Assembly: GCA_000383355.1 (NCBI GenBank)
Contig: KB911135.1
Coordinates: 62,962 to 126,961 of the forward strand
Length of the DNA: 64,000 nucleotides
DNA from: Flavobacterium sp. SCGC AAA160-P02
GTDB lineage: Bacteria > Bacteroidota > Bacteroidia > Flavobacteriales > Flavobacteriaceae
Direction: 5' to 3'
The translations under genes and the position numbers were made by a program. Shown here one piece after another: positions 36,843 to 46,023 of the stretch. Every line of letters starts with the position of its first letter. The stretch's first letter is position 1. The notes below the pieces were generated by a model. The model was not told the DNA's origin, searched no databases, and saw nothing but the letters and a program-made list of their open reading frames with translations.

Positions 36843-37886
36843 ATGAAAACCATCCATACATTTTCTATTTTATTGCTAACAATCATTATAGTAACTTCTT
36901 GTGAGCCTCAATATAAACTTACAATCAAAGCTCCTAAAAAAGCAGTACTTGAAGACAAAATAAAAATTAGTTTATCCGAAGAAAACAATTATCCAATAGA
37001 AGAAGTAACCTTTTTTGTAAATGGAAAAGAAGTTTCCTCTACCAATGCATCATTTACTTTAGACACTAAAAATTACGGAACTGGAAAACTTGTTATCTCT
37101 GCAATGGTAGTATATGGAAATCAAAAAAGTAAAAGAGTTAATAATTCTGTAGAAGTATTCTCTAATATTCCTTTTACATCCTATGATTTTAAAATCATAA
37201 ACACCTATCCGCATGATGGAAATGCCTACACACAAGGACTAGAATATTATAATGGTTTCTTGTATGAAACAACAGGTCAGAATGGAAAATCATCGCTGAG
37301 AAAAGTTGAATTAACAACAGGGAAAGTAGTGCGAAAAATTGACCTCGACAAAAGATATTTTGGTGAAGGAATGACTATTGTTGATGATAAAATATTTTTC
37401 TTGACTTGGAAAGCAAACAAAGGTTTTATCTATAATCTAGAAACATTTGAACTTGAAAATGAATTCCCATATAGCCGAAGCAAAGAAGGCTGGGGTTTAA
37501 CTCATTCAGAAACTGAATTAATTAAATCTGATGGAACTAGTAAAATTTGGTTTCTTGATCCTTCAACACAACAAGAAAAAAGATATATTGAAGCTTACAC
37601 AAACAAACAAAGCCTCGATAAATTAAATGAATTGGAGTTTATTAATGGAAAAATTTATGCAAACTATTGGCTAAAACCTCTAATCGCAATTATTAATTCT
37701 GACAACGGAATTGTTGAAGGAATCATTAATCTAACAGGTTTGGTAGAAGAAATGAAGAAAACTCAAAAATTAGTGAAAGATAATGATGTGTTAAACGGAA
37801 TTGCATTTGACGCAGAAAACAATCGAATGTTTGTGACGGGGAAAAACTGGAAAAAACTCTTCGAAATAGAACTTATCAAAAAATAA
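36843..37886 (+). CDS. Glutaminyl-peptide cyclotransferase (plant/bacterial beta-propeller type), lipoprotein
   Basis: Converts N-terminal glutamine of peptides to pyroglutamate. Seen: a lipoprotein signal ending IIIVTSC; an Ig-like N-terminal domain at about 25-108; then the glutamine cyclotransferase propeller with YPHDGNAYTQGLEYYNGFLYETTGQ, GEGMTIVDDKIFFLTWK, WGLTHSETELIKSDGT, LNELEFINGKIYANYW and LNGIAFDAENNRMFVTGK. The length of 347 is normal with the extra N-terminal domain. Single gene, presumably in the envelope. Confidence 0.92.
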   Translation: MKTIHTFSILLLTIIIVTSCEPQYKLTIKAPKKAVLEDKIKISLSEENNYPIEEVTFFVNGKEVSSTNASFTLDTKNYGTGKLVISAMVVYGNQKSKRVNNSVEVFSNIPFTSYDFKIINTYPHDGNAYTQGLEYYNGFLYETTGQNGKSSLRKVELTTGKVVRKIDLDKRYFGEGMTIVDDKIFFLTWKANKGFIYNLETFELENEFPYSRSKEGWGLTHSETELIKSDGTSKIWFLDPSTQQEKRYIEAYTNKQSLDKLNELEFINGKIYANYWLKPLIAIINSDNGIVEGIINLTGLVEEMKKTQKLVKDNDVLNGIAFDAENNRMFVTGKNWKKLFEIELIKK

Positions 37887-38001
37887 TAATCAACTCATTT
37901 TAAAGTTATACTTTTATAAAACCTAAATTGAGTTTGTAATTTACAACAGTTGCAAACGTTGAAAAATAATCAACATAAATTTCAAAAAAAAATCACTCGA
38001 G

Positions 38002-39534
38002 GTGACAAAAAAAAATATAATATCCCACGTATTTTCACTACTGTGCTTAGTACTAATACTGTCAATTTCATCTTGTCGTAAAGACTTTAGTACCATCCCT
38101 AGTTTTGGTCAATTAGAATTTTCTAGAGATACCGTGTTTTTAGACACCGTTTTTACTAATATTGGTTCTGCAACTTACAATCTAAGAGTATACAACAGAG
38201 GTGCTAGAGATATTACCATACCTGCCATAGCTTTAGAAAGAGGTGCTAGTTCAAATTACAGATTAAATGTAGATGGAATACCTGGTAAAGATTTTCAAAA
38301 TATAGACATCCTAGCAAAGGACAGCATCTTTGTTTTTGTTGAAACTACTGTAGATATATCATCGGTTTCAAGTCCATTATATACCGATAGAATTCTATTT
38401 GATAATGGAATGAACCAACAAAGAGTAGAATTGATAACATTAGTACAAGATGCTAATTTTATTTATCCTGGCAGAGATCCTTTTACCTTGAAAATTGATT
38501 CGCTAACATTGGATGGTGAGGCTACTACAATTAAAGGTCGTTTTTTAACAAATGAAGAGCTTACTTTTACCAACACAAAACCTACAGTGATTTATGGATA
38601 TGCAGCAGTTTCATCCAATAACACATTAACAATTTCATCCGGTGCAAAAGTTTATTTTCATGACAATTCTGGATTAATTATTGATAAGGACGCAAGCTTA
38701 AAGGTAAACGGCACACTAAATGAGAAAGTCGTTTTTGAGGGCGACAGGTTAGAAAATTCATTTAGCACCTTACCAGGACAATGGGGAACTATCTGGCTGA
38801 GAGCTGGCAGTAAAGAAAACGAAATTAATTATGCACAAATAAAAAACGGAAGTATTGGAATTCTAGTAGATTCTATAACCTCCTCCACCTCTCCAACATT
38901 AACATTAAAAAATACGGAGATATTTAATCATTCAAACTTTGGCGTGTTAGCAAGGGAAACTAGTATTCTTGGAGAAAATATTGTTATTGGAAATGCAGGA
39001 GAAGCATCATTAGCCTGCGTTATTGGTGGTTCATATAATTTCACACACAGTACTTTTGCTAATTACTGGAACAATGGAATTCGTTCTTTACCAGCTGTTT
39101 TAGTAAATAATTTTTATACCTATACCAATGCCAGTGGCCAAGAAGTCATAGAAACTAGAGATTTAATTGCAGCTAATTTCACCAACTGTATCATTGATGG
39201 AAACAATAATATTGAGTTTCTCCCAGACAGAGCCGATGGTAGTCTTTTCAATTTTAAGGTCGCAAACTCTTTGATGAAATTTACAGATATCAATAACTCA
39301 CTTGCTGGAGTATCTGAGGTAGACTTTAATAACACTAGTTTGTATGAAAACATTCTTTTAAATGGGGTTTCACATTTTAGGAATGTATCTAGCAATGATT
39401 TTATAATAGGACAAGATAGCCAAGCTATTAATTTTGGAAATTCTACAGGAGCCGGTCTTGTCCCTTTAGATATCTTAGGAGTTACTAGAACTATAAGCCC
39501 AGATGCTGGAGCCTATCAACATATAGATTTTTAG
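38002..39534 (+). CDS. Lipoprotein with Ig-like and right-handed beta-helix regions, function unknown
   Basis: A 510-residue lipoprotein: signal with lipobox ISSC near residue 25. Residues about 35-150 look like a beta-sandwich (FSRDTVFLDTVFTNIGSATYNLRVYN), akin to domains that carry choice-of-anchor or Ig folds. Residues about 190-490 are repetitive short strands such as NGTLNEKVVFEGDRL, NYAQIKNGSIGILV and LTLKNTEIFNHSNFGVLA, as in parallel beta-helices. The start used is GTG 38002, after GAGGT. No catalytic residues can be named. Confidence 0.75.
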   Translation: MTKKNIISHVFSLLCLVLILSISSCRKDFSTIPSFGQLEFSRDTVFLDTVFTNIGSATYNLRVYNRGARDITIPAIALERGASSNYRLNVDGIPGKDFQNIDILAKDSIFVFVETTVDISSVSSPLYTDRILFDNGMNQQRVELITLVQDANFIYPGRDPFTLKIDSLTLDGEATTIKGRFLTNEELTFTNTKPTVIYGYAAVSSNNTLTISSGAKVYFHDNSGLIIDKDASLKVNGTLNEKVVFEGDRLENSFSTLPGQWGTIWLRAGSKENEINYAQIKNGSIGILVDSITSSTSPTLTLKNTEIFNHSNFGVLARETSILGENIVIGNAGEASLACVIGGSYNFTHSTFANYWNNGIRSLPAVLVNNFYTYTNASGQEVIETRDLIAANFTNCIIDGNNNIEFLPDRADGSLFNFKVANSLMKFTDINNSLAGVSEVDFNNTSLYENILLNGVSHFRNVSSNDFIIGQDSQAINFGNSTGAGLVPLDILGVTRTISPDAGAYQHIDF

Positions 39535-39604
39535 ATCAATTAAAAGAGAAATTTTACAGAAAATTCATAGGAAAGAATTATTAATGTAAAAAAATAATCA
39601 TAAA

Positions 39605-40285
39605 ATGAAAAAAGTAATTATTACAGGAACAAGCAGAGGAATTGGTTTTGAATTGGCACAACAATTTGCTAAAAATAATTTTCAAGTACTGGCCCTTTCC
39701 AGAAATAAAAAGCCTTTAGACGATTTAAAACTAAAAAACATCACAACACTATCTGTAGATGTTTGCGACCAAGGTGACATAGAAAAAGTATCTAACTTTA
39801 TTCAAAAAAACTGGAAAGAGGTAGATGTTTTAATTCATAATGCTGGCTTTTTAATTAATAAACCTTTTGAAAATTTAACAAAAAATGATTTTTTAAGAGT
39901 CTATGATGTGAATGTTTTTGGAGTTGCTGAATTGACCCGAATATGCATTCCGTTTTTAAAAAAAGGGAGTCATGTAGTAACAATTAGTAGCATGGGAGGA
40001 ATTCAAGGAAGTCTTAAATTTCCCGGATTGGCAGCGTATAGTTCTGCAAAAGGTGCCGTAATTACCTTATCTGAATTACTTGCCGAAGAATACAAAAACC
40101 AAGAAATTGCTTTCAATGTACTAGCATTAGGAGCTGTTCAAACAGAGATGTTAGCGGAAGCTTTTCCAGAGTACCAAGCATCTTTACAAGCAGATGAAAT
40201 GGCAGATTATATTTATAATTTTGCAACTACTGGAAACAAATTCTATAATGGGAAAGTACTACAGGTATCTAATACAACCCCTTAA
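39605..40285 (+). CDS. SDR-family NAD(P)-dependent oxidoreductase
   Basis: Classical short-chain dehydrogenase of 226 residues: TGTSRGIGFELA cofactor motif at 8-19, NAGF near 79, catalytic Ser in VTISSMGG near 126-128, and YSSAKGA with the Tyr and Lys of the YxxxK motif at about 140-145. The substrate is unknown. It is followed after 39 bases by the SprT-like gene. Confidence 0.93.
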   Translation: MKKVIITGTSRGIGFELAQQFAKNNFQVLALSRNKKPLDDLKLKNITTLSVDVCDQGDIEKVSNFIQKNWKEVDVLIHNAGFLINKPFENLTKNDFLRVYDVNVFGVAELTRICIPFLKKGSHVVTISSMGGIQGSLKFPGLAAYSSAKGAVITLSELLAEEYKNQEIAFNVLALGAVQTEMLAEAFPEYQASLQADEMADYIYNFATTGNKFYNGKVLQVSNTTP

Positions 40286-40324
40286 CTTAGCAGCATATTT
40301 ATTTATCCATAGAATTAAAAAATA

Positions 40325-40930
40325 GTGACAACTAATTTTCATAAATACATTCCAGAAAACGCTATTAATTTAGCACAATCTCTTGTAGAGCTTCATGATA
40401 TAAATCTAAAGATTGTAAATCAGCGACAGACAAAACATGGTGATTTTAGACAGCTTACCAAAGGAAAATCTCAAATTACAATTAATAATAATTTAAATCA
40501 GTATCAGTTTTTACTGACCTTAATTCATGAAATTGCGCATCATGTAACTTTTAAAAAATATGGTAGGGTTCAGCCTCATGGAAAAGAATGGAAACAACAG
40601 TTTCAACATTTAATGTTGCCTTTCTTGCACCCATCTATCTACCCAAATTATATGTTAACACCCTTAGCTCATTATTTAAAAAAACCAAAGGCTAGCACAG
40701 ATAGTGATGTAAGACTATCATTGGCATTAAAAGAAAATACTGCAGAAAATGGAAAAAGTTTTGTTTTTGAACTACCTCTTAACAGTACTTTTGTTTTTAA
40801 AGATAAAGTATACAGAAAAGGTAACAAAAGGAAAACTAGAATTGAATGCTTACAGCTTGCAACTAAACGAATGTATCTTTTCAGTCAAAACGCGGAAGTG
40901 ATTTTTAAAGAAGATCAAATAACATCCTAG
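40325..40930 (+). CDS. SprT-like zinc-dependent protein
   Basis: Predicted metalloprotease-fold protein of 201 residues. Seen: HEIAHH near residue 70 (zinc motif HExxH), with NLNQYQFLLTLI before it and PHGKEWKQQF after it, as in SprT/Spartan-like domains. The C-terminus has basic KGNKRKTRIECLQLATKRMYLFS, but no complete zinc ribbon of four Cys. The start is GTG 40325. No DNA-binding module is visible, so a DNA-protein crosslink role is only a family guess. Confidence 0.88.
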   Translation: MTTNFHKYIPENAINLAQSLVELHDINLKIVNQRQTKHGDFRQLTKGKSQITINNNLNQYQFLLTLIHEIAHHVTFKKYGRVQPHGKEWKQQFQHLMLPFLHPSIYPNYMLTPLAHYLKKPKASTDSDVRLSLALKENTAENGKSFVFELPLNSTFVFKDKVYRKGNKRKTRIECLQLATKRMYLFSQNAEVIFKEDQITS

Positions 40931-40980
40931 TAGTATTTCTTGAGAATCATTTTTATTGTTGACTGCAAAGAATATAAAGC

Positions 40981-42444
40981 CTAATTTTCTCTCTTTACAA
41001 ATAATGTATCTAATTCCATTTCTGTTTGCAACCAGGCTCTTAATTCTAATTCTTTTAATGAAACAATGCTGTCATTTATATCAGAATTCCATTTAATAGT
41101 TACTACAGGTATTGTATCTATTTTTATAAAATCTTTTGATGACAATACATTTGCAAAACCTATTGATAGAATTTCATTGTAGCGAATCTTAGCGTCTTTA
41201 GAAATCCTACTAAAAGCAATTGCTTTTTGATTTTCATTAAGTGCATCTTGTTCTATCCTGTTATTTAAAGAAGAAATTATAAGTTCTAAATCTTTGATTT
41301 TTTGATGCAAGCCATCAATAATATTTTTACTCTGCTGAAGTTCTTCTCTCTTTTCTTTGTATGCCGTAGTAATGAGGTTAAAACTTTTAGTATCGCTTCC
41401 TTTAATGTCTATAACAATCTCTTTACAATCAGCATATCTAGGATCTGTAGACAAGCTATTTTGCAGTGAGTTTTTTTCAGCATCATTAACTTCATTAAAA
41501 AAATTCAAACTTAATGTTTTTTCTTTTTCATTATACTCTTGATCCATTAATTGATACAATCTGTTTGACTTAATTTCATTCTTTATAAAAAGAGAAATTT
41601 GGGTAGTTACTTGGTTCTCGTTATACACCTTAACAAAGGTAAAAATAGCAGGAATCATAACTACTAAGGCCACTAAAGAAGCAAATTGCGCTGTACGCTT
41701 TCTTCTTACCGAATTTACATACCGAAGCATTGGAAACTTTAAAAGTTTAAGTACTAAAAATGTGGCCAACGCTATAAAAATTGTATTTATTAAAAACAAA
41801 TACATAGCACCAAAAAAGTAATCCCAGTTACCTTGTGCAAGACCATAACCAGCTGTGCAAAGTGGAGGCATCAATGCTGTAGCTATGGCAACTCCAAAAA
41901 TTACAGAAGCAACTGTTCCTTTTTTTGTTCTGGCAACCATTAAGGCTAAGCCTCCAAAAAAAGCAATTAGAACATCTCTAATATCTGGACGAACTCTTCC
42001 TAATAATTCAGAATTGTCTTCACTTAATGGAAATATATAAAAGAATAAAAAAGCAGTAAGTAAACTTAAAATGATCATGGTAGCCAAATTGGAAAGTGAC
42101 TTCCGAAGCGTGTCAATATCATTTATAGCAATAGACATTCCTATTCCTAAAATAGGCCCCATTAAAGGAGATATTAGCATGGCACCAATAACTACTGCGG
42201 TTGAGTTTGCATTTAATCCTATAGAGGCTACAAATACAGCAAAAATTAAAATCCAGGCAGTAGCACCTTTAAAAGGAATATCTGCTTTTATGGCATCAAT
42301 GGTTGCAGTATGATCTGTGTCTTCTCTAAAATCTAATAATTCTATTAAAAAATATTTGATGCTTTGAAACAGCCCTTTGGCATCTTTCTTAACAGCATCC
42401 TTAGATTTTGTTGAAAATTCATCTTTTATAGAATCGTTGTTCAT
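40981..42444 (-). CDS. DUF389 membrane protein with long C-terminal coiled coil
   Basis: A 487-residue protein with a DUF389 core of five to six membrane helices at about 55-255 (NSTAVVIGAMLISPLMGPILGIGM and MPPLCTAGYGLA are family blocks). The C-terminal 220 residues are soluble and include a predicted coiled coil near 355-400 (LQQSKNIIDGLHQKIKDLELIISSLNN). No function is established. It is a single gene with an inverted repeat just upstream at 42483-42505. Confidence 0.9.
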   Translation of the reverse strand: MNNDSIKDEFSTKSKDAVKKDAKGLFQSIKYFLIELLDFREDTDHTATIDAIKADIPFKGATAWILIFAVFVASIGLNANSTAVVIGAMLISPLMGPILGIGMSIAINDIDTLRKSLSNLATMIILSLLTAFLFFYIFPLSEDNSELLGRVRPDIRDVLIAFFGGLALMVARTKKGTVASVIFGVAIATALMPPLCTAGYGLAQGNWDYFFGAMYLFLINTIFIALATFLVLKLLKFPMLRYVNSVRRKRTAQFASLVALVVMIPAIFTFVKVYNENQVTTQISLFIKNEIKSNRLYQLMDQEYNEKEKTLSLNFFNEVNDAEKNSLQNSLSTDPRYADCKEIVIDIKGSDTKSFNLITTAYKEKREELQQSKNIIDGLHQKIKDLELIISSLNNRIEQDALNENQKAIAFSRISKDAKIRYNEILSIGFANVLSSKDFIKIDTIPVVTIKWNSDINDSIVSLKELELRAWLQTEMELDTLFVKREN

Positions 42445-42482
42445 GGAAATAGATTGAGAATTTAAATATACAAAAAAGAAAA

Positions 42483-42505
42483 AATATCTTCTATCACAAG
42501 ATATT
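42483..42505. repeat. Inverted repeat AATATCTT-n7-AAGATATT upstream of the DUF389 gene
   Basis: Perfect 8-base arms around a 7-base loop, 39 bases before the DUF389 start. It may be an operator; no T-run follows on either strand. Confidence 0.35.
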
Positions 42506-42592
42506 CAAAATAAATCTATGTTGCATATCAATCAAAAAACATCTTTTATAGTGACTCGGAAAAAAGCATTTTAATGCATCATATTTATCCAT

Positions 42593-42625
42593 AAAAAAAC
42601 TCTAAACCTTCGTTTAGAGTTTTTA
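42593..42625 (-). terminator. tRNA-Lys terminator
   Basis: ACTCTAAAC pairs with GTTTAGAGT around a 4-base loop, followed on the minus strand by a T-run; it begins right after the tRNA 3' end. Confidence 0.9.
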
Positions 42626-42631
42626 GTTTTG

Positions 42632-42704
42632 TGACCGGGCTGGGGCTCGAACCCAGGACCCTCTCCTTAAAAGGGAGATGCTCTACCAACTGAGCTACCA
42701 GGTC
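42632..42704 (-). tRNA. tRNA-Lys (anticodon TTT)
   Basis: The minus strand gives a 73-base cloverleaf: acceptor arm GACCTGG with CCCGGTC (one T-G pair), D-arm AGCTCAGTTGGTAGAGC, anticodon stem TCTCC/GGAGA around loop CTTTTAA (anticodon TTT), T-arm CTGGGTTCGAGCCCCAG, discriminator A. CCA is not encoded. A terminator follows. Confidence 0.97.
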
Positions 42705-42763
42705 ATCTTATTCCTTAGCGGCTGCAAATATAAAAGCAAAATATCAATTTTCAAACTAAATTT

Positions 42764-43531
42764 TTACTTAGTTTCATTTAAATAGGTAAGTCTTACTTTT
42801 TTAAATAATTCAGAGCTGTAAACAAATTTCACAACAGCTTCATTATCAGTTTTAAAGATCTCTTTATTGGTTCCTTCCCAAGCTTTTATTCCATCCTTTA
42901 AAAAGACTATTTTATCACCAATTTGCATCACAGAGTTCATGTCGTGAGTATTAATAACGGTGGTTATTTGATATTCATCAGTAATTTCTTGAATTAAATT
43001 ATCAATTAAAATAGCTGTATTAGGATCTAGGCCAGAATTAGGCTCATCACAAAACAAGTATTTTGGATTCATCACAATAGCTCTAGCAATGGCAACTCTT
43101 TTTTGCATACCTCCAGAAAGCTCTGCAGGAAATTTAAAATTAGAATTTTCTAGATTTACTCGCTCTAAAACAAAATTTACTCGTTCTAGCATTTGTTCTT
43201 CAGATTGCTTTTTAAACATTTTTAAGGGAAACATTACATTGTCTTGGACGGTTTGCGAATCAAATAAGGCACTGCCTTGAAAAACCATTCCAATTTCTTG
43301 TCTCCATTGTCTTTTTTGTTCTGAAGTAAATTCTGTATTAATTCCACCATCAAAAGAAATTGTTCCACTTTCAGGCGTATGTAAACCAATCAATGATTTT
43401 AAAAACACCGTCTTTCCAGAACCACTTTGCCCAATGATTAAACTTGTTTTTCCTGGCTCAAAAGTTGTTGAAATACCTTTCAAAACTTGTGTACCTTCAA
43501 AACCTTTGTATAGTTTGTCTACAATAATCAT
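42764..43531 (-). CDS. MlaF-type ABC transporter ATP-binding protein
   Basis: ATPase of a phospholipid (Mla-type) transporter. Seen: 255 residues; Walker A GQSGSGKTVF, signature LSGGMQKR, Walker B YLFCDEP, and H-loop INTHD. Its start overlaps the stop of the MlaE gene by one base (TAATG). The MCE substrate-binding protein (MlaD) is not adjacent here; it must lie elsewhere. Confidence 0.93.
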   Translation of the reverse strand: MIIVDKLYKGFEGTQVLKGISTTFEPGKTSLIIGQSGSGKTVFLKSLIGLHTPESGTISFDGGINTEFTSEQKRQWRQEIGMVFQGSALFDSQTVQDNVMFPLKMFKKQSEEQMLERVNFVLERVNLENSNFKFPAELSGGMQKRVAIARAIVMNPKYLFCDEPNSGLDPNTAILIDNLIQEITDEYQITTVINTHDMNSVMQIGDKIVFLKDGIKAWEGTNKEIFKTDNEAVVKFVYSSELFKKVRLTYLNETK

Positions 43532-44271
43532 TAGGTTAGTAACATTTGAGTTAAAAAATAATTAGTAATAACAATCAAAATAATAGTCCAAACTACAGCT
43601 TGTGTACTTGCTTTTCCTACTGCTATAGAACCACCTTTTACATAATACCCATGATAAGATGGTACTGTTGCTATAAGAAATGCAAATAGTAATGTTTTGA
43701 TGAGTGCGTATTGAACTAAAAAAGGATTAAAATCTAATTGCAATCCTTGCATGTAATCTACTTCAGAAAACATGGATGAAGAAAGACCTGCTACCCAACC
43801 TCCAAAAATTCCAAGAAACATGGCTAATACAATTAAAAATGGGTAAAAGAAAACAGTTGCTAATACCTTAGGAAGTACTAGATAATTTAGAGAATTAATA
43901 CCCATAACTTCTAGGGCATCTATTTGTTCGCTTACCCTCATACTACCAATACTAGAAGTAATATAAGAACCTACTTTTCCTGCTAAAATAATGGAACAAA
44001 ACGTAGGTGCGAATTCTAAAATTACAGATCGCTTTGTTGCAAAACCAACTAGATATTTAGGGATGAGCGGATTTTCAATATTCAAGGCTGTTTGAAGAGC
44101 AATAACTCCTCCTATAAAAAAAGAAATAAAAACAACAATGCCTATAGACTTTACACCTAGTTCATCAAATTCTTTAAAGAGGGCTTCTTTAAAAACTCTT
44201 CCTTTTTGAGGTCTTTTAAAAACCTGTCCAAGCATCATAAAATATTTACCAACATGTCTTAGGTAAGCCAT
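43531..44271 (-). CDS. MlaE-type ABC transporter permease
   Basis: Inner-membrane permease of the Mla phospholipid transport family: 246 residues, hydrophobic helices, and the family core GVKSIGIVVFISFFIGGVIALQTA and PTFCSIILAGKVGSYITSSIGSMRVSEQIDALEVMG (residues about 95-130). Translated in tandem with the MlaF gene by overlapping stop/start. Confidence 0.93.
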   Translation of the reverse strand: MAYLRHVGKYFMMLGQVFKRPQKGRVFKEALFKEFDELGVKSIGIVVFISFFIGGVIALQTALNIENPLIPKYLVGFATKRSVILEFAPTFCSIILAGKVGSYITSSIGSMRVSEQIDALEVMGINSLNYLVLPKVLATVFFYPFLIVLAMFLGIFGGWVAGLSSSMFSEVDYMQGLQLDFNPFLVQYALIKTLLFAFLIATVPSYHGYYVKGGSIAVGKASTQAVVWTIILIVITNYFLTQMLLT

Positions 44272-44348
44272 TCTTTTTTTTCTTTATGCTAAAGTATTAA
44301 AATATCATTAACCTTACGAATAATAACAGCGATGAAACTAAAAATAAT

Positions 44349-44356
44349 TACTTTTG
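44349..44356 (+). promoter_or_regulatory. -7 box of the PafA-like phosphatase gene
   Basis: TACTTTTG matches TAnnTTTG, 25 bases before the ATG at 44382. Confidence 0.45.
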
Positions 44357-44381
44357 ATCTGTATATCAAAATATCTTCCTC

Positions 44382-46019
44382 ATGAAAAAATACTTATTGC
44401 TACTTCTTAGCATTACTATATTAATTTACAGTTGTGAAAAGAGAGATAAAAAAAATCAGAAACCAACCTTAGTTGTTGGTATCGTGGTAGACCAAATGCG
44501 ATATGATTATTTAACAAAATACGCCGATAGATATGGTGAACATGGATTCAAGAAGCTTTTAAATGAAGGGTTTTCATTAACCAACGCTCACTTTAATCAT
44601 CTAGGAACTTATACTGCCGTAGGACATGCCTCTGCATATACCGGAACAACTCCTAGTGATCATGGAATTATTGGAAATAATTGGTATGATAAGTATTTGA
44701 AAAAATCTATCTATTGTGTAGATGATTCAAATTACAACTCTATAGGAACAATAAGTAACTCTGGTAAGAAATCACCAAAAAGAATGGTAACTACTACTAT
44801 TACAGATCAAGTACGCTTAGGTCAGAACATGAAAGGAAAAACCATTGGAATTGCCATAAAAGACAGATCTTCTATTCTACCTGCGGGTCATACTGCTAGT
44901 GCCGCCTATTGGTATGAGGGAAAAGATGAAAACAATTGGATTACCAGCTCTTACTATATGGATAAACTTCCTAACTGGGTAATAGATTTTAATACTGTTA
45001 ATAAGGCAGATGAATATTTATCTAAGCCATGGAATACGCTACATGCAATAGATAGCTACACTCAAAGCCTAGCTGATGACAATCCTTATGAAGGAACTTT
45101 TAAAGGCGAAACTACTCCAACCTTTCCACATGATTTACCAGCTCTTAGAGAAAAGAATGGAAATTATGATCTCATTAAGGGAACTCCGTTTGGAAACGAT
45201 CTAACCTTAGATTTTACAAAAGCAGCTATTAAAGGAGAGCGCTTAGGAAAAGGTAATGCTACTGATTTTTTAGCTGTAAGTTTTTCTAGTACAGATTATG
45301 TAGGCCATCAATACGGAACAGACGCTATTGAAATTGAAGACACCTATCTGAGGTTTGATCAAAACATAGCCGATTTATTTAAATTTTTAGATACAGAAGT
45401 AGGTGTTGGAAAATATACTGTTTTTCTTACCGCAGATCATGGAGCAGCTCAAGTACCAGCATACCTTCAATCTCTAGAAATTCCTGCACCTTATTTTAAA
45501 TCTAAAGAATTTAAAAAATATTTATCAAAAGTTTCAAAGGTCAATTTTGGAGATGAATCTCTTGTTGAAAATGTTTCTAATTACCAAATTTTCTTAAACA
45601 AAGAAAAAATAAAAAAGTTACAATTAAATACAGAAGATGTTGCTGCTATTTTTGCTGAAGAAGCCTTATTATTTGATGGAATCTATAAAACTGTTACCTC
45701 AAAAACATTACAAACTACTCAATTTACCTCCGGAGTTTTAGAAAAGGTACAGCATAGCTATAATCAGAAAATTTCTGGTGATGTAATTCTAATTCCTACG
45801 CCTGGCGCTATTTCTAGAGGAAAAACAGGAACAACTCATGGTTCTGCATACAGCTATGACACACACGTACCCATTATCTTTTATGGTGCTGGAATAAAAA
45901 ATGGTTTTTCTCACAAAGATTATAACGTAAGAGATATTGCACCAACGCTGGCTACCTTGTTAGGAGTAGAGTTTCCAAATGGAAACTCAGGAAAGGTTAT
46001 TGAAGAAGTTTTGGAATAA
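44382..46019 (+). CDS. PafA-like alkaline phosphatase (lipoprotein)
   Basis: Exported phosphomonoesterase of the alkaline phosphatase superfamily. Seen: lipobox ending LIYSC near 18; first metal site VVGIVVDQMRYDYL; catalytic Thr in YTAVGHASAYTGTTPSDHGIIGN at about 80-95; later metal ligands in SSTDYVGHQYG near 305 and TADHGAAQVP near 353; and the last His in KTGTTHGSAYSYDTHVPI near 490. The length of 545 matches PafA, a phosphate-scavenging enzyme of Bacteroidota. The next gene starts 4 bases after its stop. Confidence 0.93.
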   Translation: MKKYLLLLLSITILIYSCEKRDKKNQKPTLVVGIVVDQMRYDYLTKYADRYGEHGFKKLLNEGFSLTNAHFNHLGTYTAVGHASAYTGTTPSDHGIIGNNWYDKYLKKSIYCVDDSNYNSIGTISNSGKKSPKRMVTTTITDQVRLGQNMKGKTIGIAIKDRSSILPAGHTASAAYWYEGKDENNWITSSYYMDKLPNWVIDFNTVNKADEYLSKPWNTLHAIDSYTQSLADDNPYEGTFKGETTPTFPHDLPALREKNGNYDLIKGTPFGNDLTLDFTKAAIKGERLGKGNATDFLAVSFSSTDYVGHQYGTDAIEIEDTYLRFDQNIADLFKFLDTEVGVGKYTVFLTADHGAAQVPAYLQSLEIPAPYFKSKEFKKYLSKVSKVNFGDESLVENVSNYQIFLNKEKIKKLQLNTEDVAAIFAEEALLFDGIYKTVTSKTLQTTQFTSGVLEKVQHSYNQKISGDVILIPTPGAISRGKTGTTHGSAYSYDTHVPIIFYGAGIKNGFSHKDYNVRDIAPTLATLLGVEFPNGNSGKVIEEVLE

Positions 46020-46023
46020 TCTG

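Noticed and set aside
45979..46023. Upstream ATG of the T9SS protein
   Set aside because: It is within the phosphatase gene; the ATG at 46024 is followed directly by a signal peptide.
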